Origin: DASXTC01 sp036505635 | Lineage (GTDB): Bacteria > Acidobacteriota > Polarisedimenticolia > JACPZX01 > DASXTC01 | Reading direction: 5' to 3' | Assembly: GCA_036505635.1 (NCBI GenBank) | Contig: DASXTC010000053.1 | Coordinates: 62,001-126,000 of the forward strand | DNA length: 64,000 nucleotides | Part shown: positions 16,233 to 25,200 of the stretch, piece by piece | Numbering within the stretch: position 1 is the first letter of the stretch | How the letters are laid out: the number at the start of each line of letters is the position of its first letter | The notes under the pieces: model-generated | Seen by the model: only the letters and a program-made list of their open reading frames with translations | Told to the model about the DNA's origin: nothing | The model's database searches: none | Position numbers and translations under genes: made by a program

Positions 16233-17382
16233 GCCGCCGCGCCCGGCCGATCGCGCCTGGGAGTGGATCGACGCGCAGGAGTCCCTCGCGCGCCTCATCG
16301 CGACGCTGCGCGGCGAGCCCCTCGTGGGGATCGACACCGAGTCGGATTCGTTTCACCACTACCGGGAGCAGGTCTGCCTCATCCAGATCTCGACTCCCAC
16401 GTCGGACTACATCATCGACCCGCTCGCCGTGGCCGACCTGTCGGGCATGAGGCCCCTGTTCTCGGAGACTACGCGCGAGTGGGTCATGAACGGCGCCGAC
16501 TACGACATCGTCTGCCTCAAGCGCGATTTCGGGATCCACTTCGCGCGGATCTTCGACACGGTGGTGGCGGCGCAGCTTCTCGGATACCACGCCACGGGGC
16601 TGGCCGCCATGCTGGACCGGCACTTCGGGCTCAAGGTGAGCAAGACCCTGCAGCGCGACGAGTGGTTCCGGCGCCCCCTCACCGAAGAGCAGATCACCTA
16701 CGCGCTGACCGACACGCGCTATCTGCTGCCGCTCCGTTCGATCCTCAAGGCCGAGCTGGAGAGCATGGGAAGGCTTTCGTGGGCCGAGGAGGAGTTCACC
16801 GCGGTGGCGCGCCGGGAGTGGACGCGGGAGCCCTTCTCGCCCGGAGACTTCTGGAAGATCCGCGGCGCACGGGAGGTGACGCGGCAGGAGCAGGCGATCC
16901 TGCGCGAGCTGGCGGTGGCGCGCGATCGGCTCGCGCGCGAGAGCAACCGGCCGCCGTTCAAGGTGGTCTCAGACGCGGTGCTGCTCTCCCTGGCGAAGCT
17001 CAAGCCGCGCACGCCCCTGGCGCTCAAGAAGGTGCGCGGGATCTCTCCCCTCATGCTGCGCCGGCTCGGCGACGACCTGCTCGCCGCCGTCAACCAGGGT
17101 CTCAACGCGGAGGGAGCCGAGGTGGACCTGCCGCTGAGGACGCCCCGCCGCCGCCAGGATCCGGGCGCGAGCCGGCGCCTGGAGGCGCTCAAAGCGTGGC
17201 GAAAGCACAAGGCCACCGAGCTTCACCTCGACCCGGGCGTGCTGAGCCCCCTGAGCATCCTCCAGGAGGTGGCTGGCTCCAACCCGAAGACGGTGGAGGA
17301 CCTCATGGCGATCCCCGACCTGAGCCGCTGGCGCGCGCAGGAGTTCGGCCCGGAGTGGATCAAAGCGATGGCGAAGGCCTGA
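16189..17382 (+). CDS. rnd: Ribonuclease D (DEDDy 3'-5' exoribonuclease with HRDC domains)
   Basis: This 397-residue protein has the DEDDy exonuclease core in its first 200 residues. GIDTESDSF supplies Asp/Glu of motif I, NGADYDIVCLKRDFG is motif II, and YALTDTRYL (Tyr-x3-Asp) is motif III. Two HRDC-like helical domains follow, one around RDRLARESNRPPFKV and one near AWRKHKATELHLDPG, as in RNase D. The enzyme trims 3' ends of tRNA precursors and other small structured RNAs. ATG 16189 lies inside the helicase gene (44 nt overlap). This is the last gene of the operon and meets a convergent glycosyltransferase gene 21 nt later, with no hairpin between them. Confidence 0.94.
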   Translation: MTSKPSEGSSPQPAEPPRPADRAWEWIDAQESLARLIATLRGEPLVGIDTESDSFHHYREQVCLIQISTPTSDYIIDPLAVADLSGMRPLFSETTREWVMNGADYDIVCLKRDFGIHFARIFDTVVAAQLLGYHATGLAAMLDRHFGLKVSKTLQRDEWFRRPLTEEQITYALTDTRYLLPLRSILKAELESMGRLSWAEEEFTAVARREWTREPFSPGDFWKIRGAREVTRQEQAILRELAVARDRLARESNRPPFKVVSDAVLLSLAKLKPRTPLALKKVRGISPLMLRRLGDDLLAAVNQGLNAEGAEVDLPLRTPRRRQDPGASRRLEALKAWRKHKATELHLDPGVLSPLSILQEVAGSNPKTVEDLMAIPDLSRWRAQEFGPEWIKAMAKA

Positions 17383-17403
17383 CCTCCAGCTCGCCGGGCC
17401 GCC

Positions 17404-19398
17404 TCAGCGCGACCGGCGGTGCAGCAGGACGATCCGGCCCAGGTAGGCGTTGCGATCCTGAAGGTTCTTGGGAGACCAGAAGTCGTTGACGAAGGCGACC
17501 CGCAGCGAGAGGGCGGTCTCCTGGGCGACCTCGAACCCGAGCACGTAGTCGCGCCGATCCTGCTCGAGAAGGAGGGTCTTCTCCGCCGACGCGTCCTCGA
17601 CCGTGAGATGGAGGCGGGCCGGCTCCCCCCCCGCGCCCTGTCCCGAGGCGAGAAGGACGAACGCGTACCGCCCCGCTCCGGCGCGCACGGGAGGCGTGAG
17701 CGCCCATCCCCCTTTGGTCATCTGAAGCGTTCCGTTCGGGTCAATCGCGTACTTCATGCTGGTCTTCAGGTCTGACGAGGCGAACCGCTCCTGACATGTC
17801 CATGTTCCCGCGGTCGAGCTTTCCGTCGAAGGGACGAGCAGCTCGACGAGCGGCATCGTGGAGTAGAGGTCGAGGAAGAGGGGGCCGAGGCCGAACGATT
17901 CGACTGCGGCGAACCCCGCGGGGGCCATCTCCTTCAGCATGTCCGCGGTCGGCTTCGCCTCCCCTCTGAACCCGGTGAACCTGCCCGGCCGCAGGATGAC
18001 GGAGTAGGGTGCGGGATCGCAGACGAGATCCAGCCACGGCTTCACCGTCGCCGACGCACCAATCCTGGCCAGGTCGAGAGGATGGGCGCGCATCTCCTCT
18101 GCGATGCCGACGCGGGCCGGCGGCGGCGCCTTCGCGGCCAGCCGGGCCGCCGCGAGGAGCGCCTGGGACCTCGGCTCCGGGACCCTGAAGGCGCGCCACG
18201 CGATGGACGCCGCCTGCGCCCCGGGGATAAGCACGAGGATCGCGATGAGGATCGGCACCGCGACCGCCACCCACCTGCGCGCCTTCGAGTGAGGCAGGGC
18301 GAGGGCCGCCGCCACCCGCACGAGCGCCATGGCTCCCGCGCCCGCGGCGATCGCCGCGAAGGCGTAGAGGACCACGAGGTTGCGCTCGACCTTGACCCGC
18401 TGGCCCGCCATGAAGAGCGCGTAGAGGACCGGGTGCAGGAGCACAAGCCATCCCGCGCGCCTGGCGAGCATCGAGACGGCCCCCAGGACCGCGAGCAGCG
18501 TCACGGGGATCCCCAGGGTCGAGGAGATCATGCCCGCCTGCCAGGCGAGATGGGGCCAGCCGGGCGCCGTGGTGGTCGTCGTGCCGTGACCGAGGACACC
18601 GTAGTGCCGCACCTCGGTTCCCACGTCGATCAGGAATTGCCGCAGGTCGAGAAGCGCGCAGGGCGTTCCGATGAGAAAGGCGACCGCCGGCACCGCCGGC
18701 AGGGCGGCCCAGAGCCACGGCCTCGGGACGGCCCGGCGCGAGAGGAGCGACAGAAGGAACGCCGCCAGCGGCACCGACAGCACGACTGCGGCGTTGTACT
18801 TGGTGGAGGCGGCCAGCCCGCCGCACGCCAGCGCGGCGAGGAGCTGGCCCGGCCTGCCCTCCTGAAGGTGCCGCACGCTCAGGAGGACCGTGGCGATGGA
18901 GAGGAAGGACGCCGGAACGTCGGTCGTCACATAGGCCGAGTACTCCACGTGGAGGGGGAGGCCGGCGAGAAACGCGGCCGCGAGCAGGCCGGCCCACCCG
19001 CCGCCGACCGCACGCCCGATGAAGTAGACCAACGCGACCGACCCGGCGCCGAACAGGGCTGTCAGCCAGCGGTTCCAGAGGTAGAAGGACGGATGCGAGA
19101 TCGTCCAGTGCCAGCCGGTGTCGTGCTCCGTGCGGATATCGTCCAGGGCGCCCAGCGAGCCCGCGTTCTCCTCCGGCTGGCCCATCAGGTGGTAGTAGTG
19201 AAGGACGTCCACACCGAGGTTCATGTAGATGAGGAGCGACCCGTAGTTGAAGAAGTGCGGGTTGAGATCGCCCGACCGCATGATCTGCAGCGCCGTGCTC
19301 GCGACCTGCGGCTCGTCGAAGTGGTGCAAGTAGGGGAGCCCCTCGTACGCCTGCATGAGCCGGACGGCGAGGGCGAAGGCAAGGATCGCGCCGAGCAT
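17404..19398 (-). CDS. GT-C family membrane glycosyltransferase (GT39/PMT-like)
   Basis: This 664-residue polytopic protein fits the ArnT/PMT-type GT-C superfamily. The first loop carries the acidic pair in LHHFDEPQVASTAL, and a later loop has HVEYSAYVTTDVPASF. Around ten hydrophobic segments fill residues 1-400, followed by a soluble periplasmic C-terminal domain of about 250 residues with beta-rich ends (RLHLTVEDASAEKTLLLE). It would move a sugar from a polyprenyl phosphate to protein or lipid. ATG 19398 is the first usual start in frame, but the frame stays open and protein-like upstream, so the N-terminus may be longer or frameshifted (see findings). Confidence 0.85.
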   Translation of the reverse strand: MLGAILAFALAVRLMQAYEGLPYLHHFDEPQVASTALQIMRSGDLNPHFFNYGSLLIYMNLGVDVLHYYHLMGQPEENAGSLGALDDIRTEHDTGWHWTISHPSFYLWNRWLTALFGAGSVALVYFIGRAVGGGWAGLLAAAFLAGLPLHVEYSAYVTTDVPASFLSIATVLLSVRHLQEGRPGQLLAALACGGLAASTKYNAAVVLSVPLAAFLLSLLSRRAVPRPWLWAALPAVPAVAFLIGTPCALLDLRQFLIDVGTEVRHYGVLGHGTTTTTAPGWPHLAWQAGMISSTLGIPVTLLAVLGAVSMLARRAGWLVLLHPVLYALFMAGQRVKVERNLVVLYAFAAIAAGAGAMALVRVAAALALPHSKARRWVAVAVPILIAILVLIPGAQAASIAWRAFRVPEPRSQALLAAARLAAKAPPPARVGIAEEMRAHPLDLARIGASATVKPWLDLVCDPAPYSVILRPGRFTGFRGEAKPTADMLKEMAPAGFAAVESFGLGPLFLDLYSTMPLVELLVPSTESSTAGTWTCQERFASSDLKTSMKYAIDPNGTLQMTKGGWALTPPVRAGAGRYAFVLLASGQGAGGEPARLHLTVEDASAEKTLLLEQDRRDYVLGFEVAQETALSLRVAFVNDFWSPKNLQDRNAYLGRIVLLHRRSR

Positions 19399-19584
19399 GA
19401 GCCTGGAGCCGGCCGGCCCGGGCGCGCCGGCGGGCGGCGCGGCGAAGGCCCCGCGGATTGCCGCGACGAGAGGGGGTCGGGCGGAGCCCGCCCCGGAGGG
19501 CCCCTCGACGCTCAGTGCGCCCCTCCCGCTGGGGCCAGCGCGGCTGCGAAGATCGCCATGCGGGGATTGTACCTTACCGTCCGG

Positions 19585-20535
19585 TCAGCGAGTCGAGCCC
19601 AGCTTCTTTCCAGAGCGAACGGCATCGACCACTTGCCGGATCGCGTCGGTGACGAGGTCCGGCTCGTAGAGATGCACCTCGTGGAAACTCCGGCGCGCGA
19701 TCAGAAACCGGCTGTTGCGAGAGAGGGACGCCAGGAAGGCCTCGCTCTTGACGTGAGCGCGGAGTTTCTCCTGCAGCGACCGCCCGGCCTTGCGATCCTC
19801 AGCGCTGTAAGACAACCGCCCGGCACTGATGACTATGAGCGGCCGGTCGCCGAGCGGGGCCTTTCCATTCGCGACCGTGGCTCGTATGAGCGCATCGGGA
19901 TCCTCGTTCACGTCGGTGATATCCGGCTGCCGCTTCCTGGCCGCCGCCCAGTCGTGGGCGCTCCGAAGCGTGGCGGGGAGGTTGACCGCGGGCTCCTTCT
20001 CCTCCTCCTCACGCAAGTCAAGCTCCAGCGCTTCCGCCGGCACCTCCCCGGTCCCCTCCGAGAACGTATCGATCAGGACCATCCCGGCAACCTCCTCCGG
20101 GTAGGTGTGCGCGAACAGCCGCACGATCCGCCCACCCCACGACTGCCCTACCAGGACGTAGGGTGGCTTGACCCTGGCCTGGTCCAGGAGGCGGTGCAGC
20201 TCGCTCACGCTCGTGCGAAGGCCGCGAGGCTCCGGACCAGGGTCGCTCCACGCGTAGCTCGCACGGTCATACGAACAGACCCTGGCGAACCTGGCCACCT
20301 GAGGCTGCACCAATCCCCAGTTCACACTGAATGCACCAAGACCAGCTTCCAGAATGACGGTTGGGCTCCCTTCCCCGGAGGACAGGAGGTGGAGTTTGTA
20401 TCCCCCGATGTCGATCAGACTCCCCGGCGGCGGTGGGGCGCCAGATGCCGGCGAGTTCTCAGCCGAGAGTGGCTGAAGAACAAGTAACACAGCGGCGCCC
20501 ATCACGAACGAGCAAACCTTGAATTGCATACGCAT
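19585..20535 (-). CDS. Exported alpha/beta-hydrolase
   Basis: This 316-residue protein has an N-terminal signal peptide (VCSFVMGAAVLLVLQPLSA) and then an alpha/beta-hydrolase domain. ILEAGLGAFSVNW is the oxyanion region, and the nucleophile elbow GQSWGG has Ser flanked by Trp as in many epoxide-hydrolase/lactonase-like enzymes. A charged insertion (LDLREEEEKEPAV) forms part of the cap, and SRRSFHEVHLYEP-like sequence near the end supplies the likely His. It is related in fold, not sequence, to the hydrolase at 1866-2789. ATG 20535 has AGAGGA upstream. Substrate unknown; periplasmic location inferred. Confidence 0.85.
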   Translation of the reverse strand: MRMQFKVCSFVMGAAVLLVLQPLSAENSPASGAPPPPGSLIDIGGYKLHLLSSGEGSPTVILEAGLGAFSVNWGLVQPQVARFARVCSYDRASYAWSDPGPEPRGLRTSVSELHRLLDQARVKPPYVLVGQSWGGRIVRLFAHTYPEEVAGMVLIDTFSEGTGEVPAEALELDLREEEEKEPAVNLPATLRSAHDWAAARKRQPDITDVNEDPDALIRATVANGKAPLGDRPLIVISAGRLSYSAEDRKAGRSLQEKLRAHVKSEAFLASLSRNSRFLIARRSFHEVHLYEPDLVTDAIRQVVDAVRSGKKLGSTR

Positions 20536-20658
20536 AAGAGAATCCTCTCACCACTGAACCGGACTGCCTGGTGCTGTGGCCGGCAAGGGGGAGGAACTAG
20601 TCCGCTCGAAGCCCCACGCCCGCCGCCGTGTAGGGCGTGTGGTTGGGCACCCTATGGC

Positions 20659-20937
20659 TCAATCGATTAGGTCCTCGATCTTTACGCCTCGCCCTGCTCG
20701 AAGGCTCGCTCTTGCTGCCTCGATTCGCCGCGGGAATCGCGGATCGTGCTCAAGCCGGTAGTCGAACCAGTCATGTTCAGACTCGAACCCAATCAGGATA
20801 CCCGCAGGTTTGCCATGCCGAGTTATCACCACTCGGACAAGGCCACTTTCTTCATGATTTCCCACCTGACTCCGCGAGCCAACCTTCAGCTTCTGACTTG
20901 AGGATGACTGCGAGCACACGAACAGTCTGCCCGCCAC
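20659..20937 (-). pseudogene. Phd/YefM-type antitoxin, probably decayed and without toxin
   Basis: The last 60 residues (VRVVITRHGKPAGILIGFES, then DPRFPRRIEAARASLRAGRG) match the DNA-binding antitoxin family Phd/YefM, including the beta-strand TRHGKPAG and the C-terminal toxin-binding helix. The N-terminal helix that family members need is not convincing in this frame (SSSSQKLKVGSRSQVGNHEE). The start is uncertain: GTG 20937 gives 92 aa and GTG 20865 gives 68 aa. No RelE/ParE or PIN toxin frame follows before the hydrolase gene at 20535. I read it as a relic, though a functional solitary antitoxin is possible. Confidence 0.5.
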
Positions 20938-21048
20938 GTCAACCTGCGCGGGCGAGAGTGTGGACGAAGTCCGCGCCGAGCCCGACGCCCACCGGCCGCT
21001 GCAGCGTGTTGCCCGGTGGGTGGTCCGAAGGCGGATGTGAGACATCGG

Positions 21049-21435
21049 TCAGGCAGCGACTTCAACGGTTGCGTAAAAGTCGACCTGCCGAGATGTCCTA
21101 CGAGGCACCACGACACGACGCCGTGGGCGGGGTGGTTTCATGCCGTCGTACCTCATGCCTTCCAGATGCAACTCGATAGCCCCCTGGATGCGCCGCAACG
21201 CAGCATCGATTGTCTTGCCTGTGGCCACGCACCCAGGCAGGTCGGGCACGGAAGCACCCCAGTCACTGCTACGGTCCTTGTTGATCCGAACGAGATACCT
21301 GAGCTTTCTTACCACTTGACCCCCTTCAACCCGGGCCGGCTTTGACGGGTGCGTGAACTGTCTGTGACTACCACGCGTCACGGCCAACTGCCATCCGTCA
21401 CGCTCGAGAAGTCGAATCACTTCGCGCACCTTCAT
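21049..21435 (-). CDS. HicA-HicB toxin-antitoxin fusion with shortened HicA part
   Basis: This single 128-residue frame starts as HicA (MKVREVIRLLERDGWQL, then TRGSHRQFTHPSKP, with the catalytic-type His in GSHRQF). Without a stop it becomes HicB (RYLVRINKDRSSDWGASVPD, LPGCVATGKTIDAALRRIQG, AIELHLEGMRYDG). HicA is normally about 60 residues and HicB a separate gene just downstream. Here the last 20-25 residues of HicA are missing and the two are joined at about residue 40 by VEGGQVVRK. HicA is an mRNA-cleaving toxin and HicB its antitoxin and repressor. The fused toxin half probably cannot fold fully. The C-terminal DNA-binding part of HicB is also absent or replaced by a basic tail. Confidence 0.75.
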   Translation of the reverse strand: MKVREVIRLLERDGWQLAVTRGSHRQFTHPSKPARVEGGQVVRKLRYLVRINKDRSSDWGASVPDLPGCVATGKTIDAALRRIQGAIELHLEGMRYDGMKPPRPRRRVVVPRRTSRQVDFYATVEVAA

Positions 21436-21550
21436 TCGAACAACCTACCAGAACACCACCCCTCAGGCCACCTCGAAACCCAATGATTTCCGCCAAGGCT
21501 CGCACCCAACGGCTCGCGTCCGCTACAGCGCGGAGTTGGGCTGAGCGCAT

Positions 21551-22118
21551 TCAGAACCCAGACTGCGAACCGTCATGGCCATGTCCAAGGCGCACACACC
21601 ACCCACGCATAGAGCTGCTACCGTTCATCTGGCGCTGGCTATGCTGCCGCTGCCAAAATCCACACCCCACGCCTTCAATTGCGTAGAGTTGATGAGGTCT
21701 ATCCTGGTATTCGACCAGTAGGTTCCTGACTGGATATTCATGAACGGATGGCCGGATGGGAGAGTAGGTCCGAAAGGCAAGTTGGGGTCCAGCAACACCA
21801 AGCTGAACAACTCCTCTTCCGTGGGCAACCTCCACCCCCTGCGGCCTCCTACATCCTTGGAGTAGCAGTCGATCAAAGCCTGCTCCCAGCTCTTGAATGC
21901 CGTATCCGGGGACTTTCCCCATACGAGCTGCGTTTCCCTGTCCAAGACGGCCGCACCACCGAAATTAGACGGAGAGCTCGAGAGAACCACGAACCGGGTG
22001 CCCGCCGGAAGCTTCAGATCCCAACTCCGCAAGTCCATCGCAAGTGCGTCCCGGCGATCGTCATGACGATCAGCCCAGCCACAACTCCGATGACGCGCTT
22101 CTTCTTTTTCCCATACAT
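21551..22118 (-). pseudogene. DUF1566-domain exported protein broken by frameshifts
   Basis: Three frames together make one recognisable protein. ATG 22118 opens a signal-anchor peptide (MYGKKKKRVIGVVAGLIVMT) that stops after 34 codons. Another frame then carries the DUF1566 (Lcl-like) domain, SWDLKLPAGTRFVVL, AAVLDRETQLVWGKSP, RGWRLPTEEELFSLV and SGTYWSNTR, and stops at 21625. The expected C-terminal motif continues in a third register as GWCVRLGHGHDGSQSGF, ending at 21551. The family's usual end is WCVRGG-like. At least two indels are needed to restore it, so this is a pseudogene unless the assembly is wrong here. An unbroken 206-codon frame (21625-22245) is mostly this domain plus a non-protein-like N-terminus. 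Confidence 0.7.
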
Positions 22119-22281
22119 GGCCTTTCCCCGCCGTAGAGTCGAAAGAGTTACTCCCTGCCCACCTTGGTTTGCCGTGGGACATCGCATGCATCAGTCCCCA
22201 ACTCAATCTGTACTGCCGCCCCTGCAATTGAAATAACAATTCCATCCTTACGGTTCCGTTAGCAACCTCATCCTGTTCCGG

Positions 22282-25200
22282 TCACAGTTCGTGCACGATC
22301 ACTTGGGTCGGTGCATTCATCGCCTGGGCACTCGCGCGGACATGCTTATGGTGTGTGAACAACACGATCTGCGTGCTCGCTGCCACGTCGGCCAGGACGC
22401 GAAGTGCTGCCGCGGTTCTTTCATCATCGAACTGCACCAATACGTCATCGACAATGAACGGCAGCGCCTCGCTGGTCGCGCACGACGCCTCAACGGCAGC
22501 GAGTCGTAGCGCGAGGAAGAGCTGGTCCCGCGTGCCCTCGCTCATGCCCTGCACGGGTACCCGCTTCCCGTCTGGTCGCACACCAATCAGGATGGGCCGG
22601 TCGTCGTCCATGTCAGCCTCGAGCCTCTCGAAGCTGCGAAGAGTCATCTCCCGGAACAGCACGCCGGCACGGAGCAGCAAGGGGGCCTGGTTCCGGCGGC
22701 GGTAGTCGTCGATCCTCCTCGCGAGGAGCACTGAGGCGACGCGCAGACGGACGAATCGTAAGACGTCCTCTCGGAGCTTCGCAAGCGTCGCTTGAGCCTC
22801 CTCGGCCTTCTCGCTCGCGACAGAAGGGCCATGAAGCAGCAGCAGATCTGCCCGAGCCGTGGCTTGTCGGTCGCGCCCTGCCGCAAGGCTCTTGTCCATC
22901 TCGACGAGGAGCGCACTGATCTCGCCAGCCCGAACGTCCAAGGCGTCGCGGTCTACACCTGCCGCTTCGGCTTCTAGTTCGGCGATCGACGCTCCATCGC
23001 CGCCACGAACGAGGTCTCGCTCGACGCGCTCGATCTCCCTCGAGCACGTCCGGAGCTCAGTGCTCCTCTTTTCGACCACCGCGAGATCAACGTCCGCCTC
23101 GCAGCGTGCTTCGCCGCGCAGCTTTGCAAGCGTGAGCTCCGCCCCTTGCACCGTCTGCCTGTAGCGGTTGATCTCACCCGAAAGACCAACCAGTCGCTCC
23201 CGCGCCTGACGCCGGCGCTCCTCCTCCTGGAGCGCCACGGCGAGCAGGTTGTGCACTGAATCGACCCATTGGCCGTCGTATTCCTGTTCAACAGTCTCGC
23301 CGAGTCGCAAGGTAAGCGCGCGAACGTCGCCCCGGAACCGCTCAGCATCTCGATCGATCCCCGCAATGCGGACGTCGTAGCCCGCCGCCTCATCGAGCGC
23401 ACGTAGCACCTTCTCGATGGCGTCGAGCGCCGTAAGTGCGTCGTCGGGAGGAGCAGCATCGCCGGGCAGGAGTCCGCCGGTCGCTTCCGTCCACTTCCGC
23501 TGCCAGGCGTCAATCTCTGCCAGTGCCGCGCGTTTGGCCTTCTCAGCGTCAATCACCGCTTGGTTGCTCTCCCTCGTCCGGCGCGCGTGATCGCTTCGCG
23601 CATGATTCTCCTTCTCGGTGTCCTGCCGCACTCTTTCTGCCGCCGCAAGGGTTGCGGCCAGCCCTGCAAGAGGACGCGTGTCACCTTCCAGCTCTGTTAT
23701 CGCCGCGATCAGGTTCTTAACCTGCTTCTCGATCCACGTGTCGAGCCGATGCATCTTTTCGTTTTCTTCCTCTAGGGCCGCTGACCGATCGAGCAACCGT
23801 TCGAAGTCCGTTCGCCAAGCGCGCGCGTCTTCGATCGGAGGCGGCATCGCGAGCACGGGCCTCCATAGAGCACGCCATTCGGATTCGATCACGGCGGCCG
23901 ATTCCATCTGACCCCGCGCGGAGGCCTCCTCGTACTCCACCTGCGTCCCGAGGCGCTTTCGCTCCTCCAGGTACTGCGCGAGCTTCGCGACGTGCTCCGC
24001 TTCACCACGCAACCGGTCGGCGACGTTGTCTGCGTCCCTCACGGCAAGCGGGTAGAGCTCGATTAGGTTTCCCCTGCCGAGGAGCTCACGCACCTTCTCA
24101 GTGACGTCGCGGCCCTTCTCCCAGTGTTCGCGCAAGAGTTCGAACGCGGCATCGCGCCGCGACCGAGCCGCCGCGAGATCTTCGTCGGTCGGGACAGCCT
24201 TCTTGGTGTGGAGCATCTCAATCTTCGCACTCAGCTCCCGGATCTCTTTGTCGAGGCGTTGGCGCTCGGACTTGGTCGCGCGGGCGGCGTCCTGGACTTC
24301 CTTATAGCGCGCCTCGAACTTCGCGATCAACGTTGCGCTTGGCGCGCGCAACTCCTCCAGACGATTGGTAGTCGCCGCTGCAAGGCTGAGCTTCTCGAGT
24401 CCGGCATCGCGTTGCGCAGTGAGCCGCTTCACCATCTGCATGGCCTTGTCCCGTTCGTCCTCGGCTGCCCCACCGCGGCGGGCCTCGTTGATTGCGACGA
24501 CGAGTCGCTCGGCATCTTGTGTCCGTGGGAGATGGGAGTCCTCGCGCTGAAGGTCTTTATTCTGCGCTTCCGCTTTCGCACCATCCCTGATGGCGGACAC
24601 CAAACGCTCGTCCAAGCGCTCGCGCTCTGCCGCCAGCTTCTGAATGCGAACGCGACGGCCGACGAAGACTCGTAACGCAGCGGATTCCTCAAGCTCAAGG
24701 TCCGGACGCCATTCCGCGAGCAGTCGCGTTGCCACCGAACGCTGTTCGCCCCTCTGCCCGATGAGCCCTGGCCGGTCAGAGAGCGCTGAGCGGTGTTTTC
24801 CCAGATCGATGTGTAGCCGGTTGACGGTTTCCGACTCGCCCACGAGCGTCGGCGTTGGCCCCAGCCGATTTATCTGCTCGTTCAGTTCGCGCAGGTCCCT
24901 GTCTGTGCGTTCGAGATTCTGCCCTGCAGCGAGAAGTGCTGCCTCTGCCTCCTGACGTCGCTTCGGGAAGTCCTCGGGGAGGGGCACGACGTCCGCAAGT
25001 GCGGCAAGACGCTCCTGCAACCCCTGGCGCTCCGCGAGCATCGGCAGGACGCGTTTCAAGCGCTCGATCCGCGATCGTTCGTGGAGCAGCTCCCGCTCTC
25101 GTTTCGAGAGCCGCGTGACTGCTTCCGCGGCGTCGCCCGACGCCTGCTCCCGCCGCGCCCACTCGTCGGCTGAGACGGTCGCCTCGCGCTGCGCCATGCG

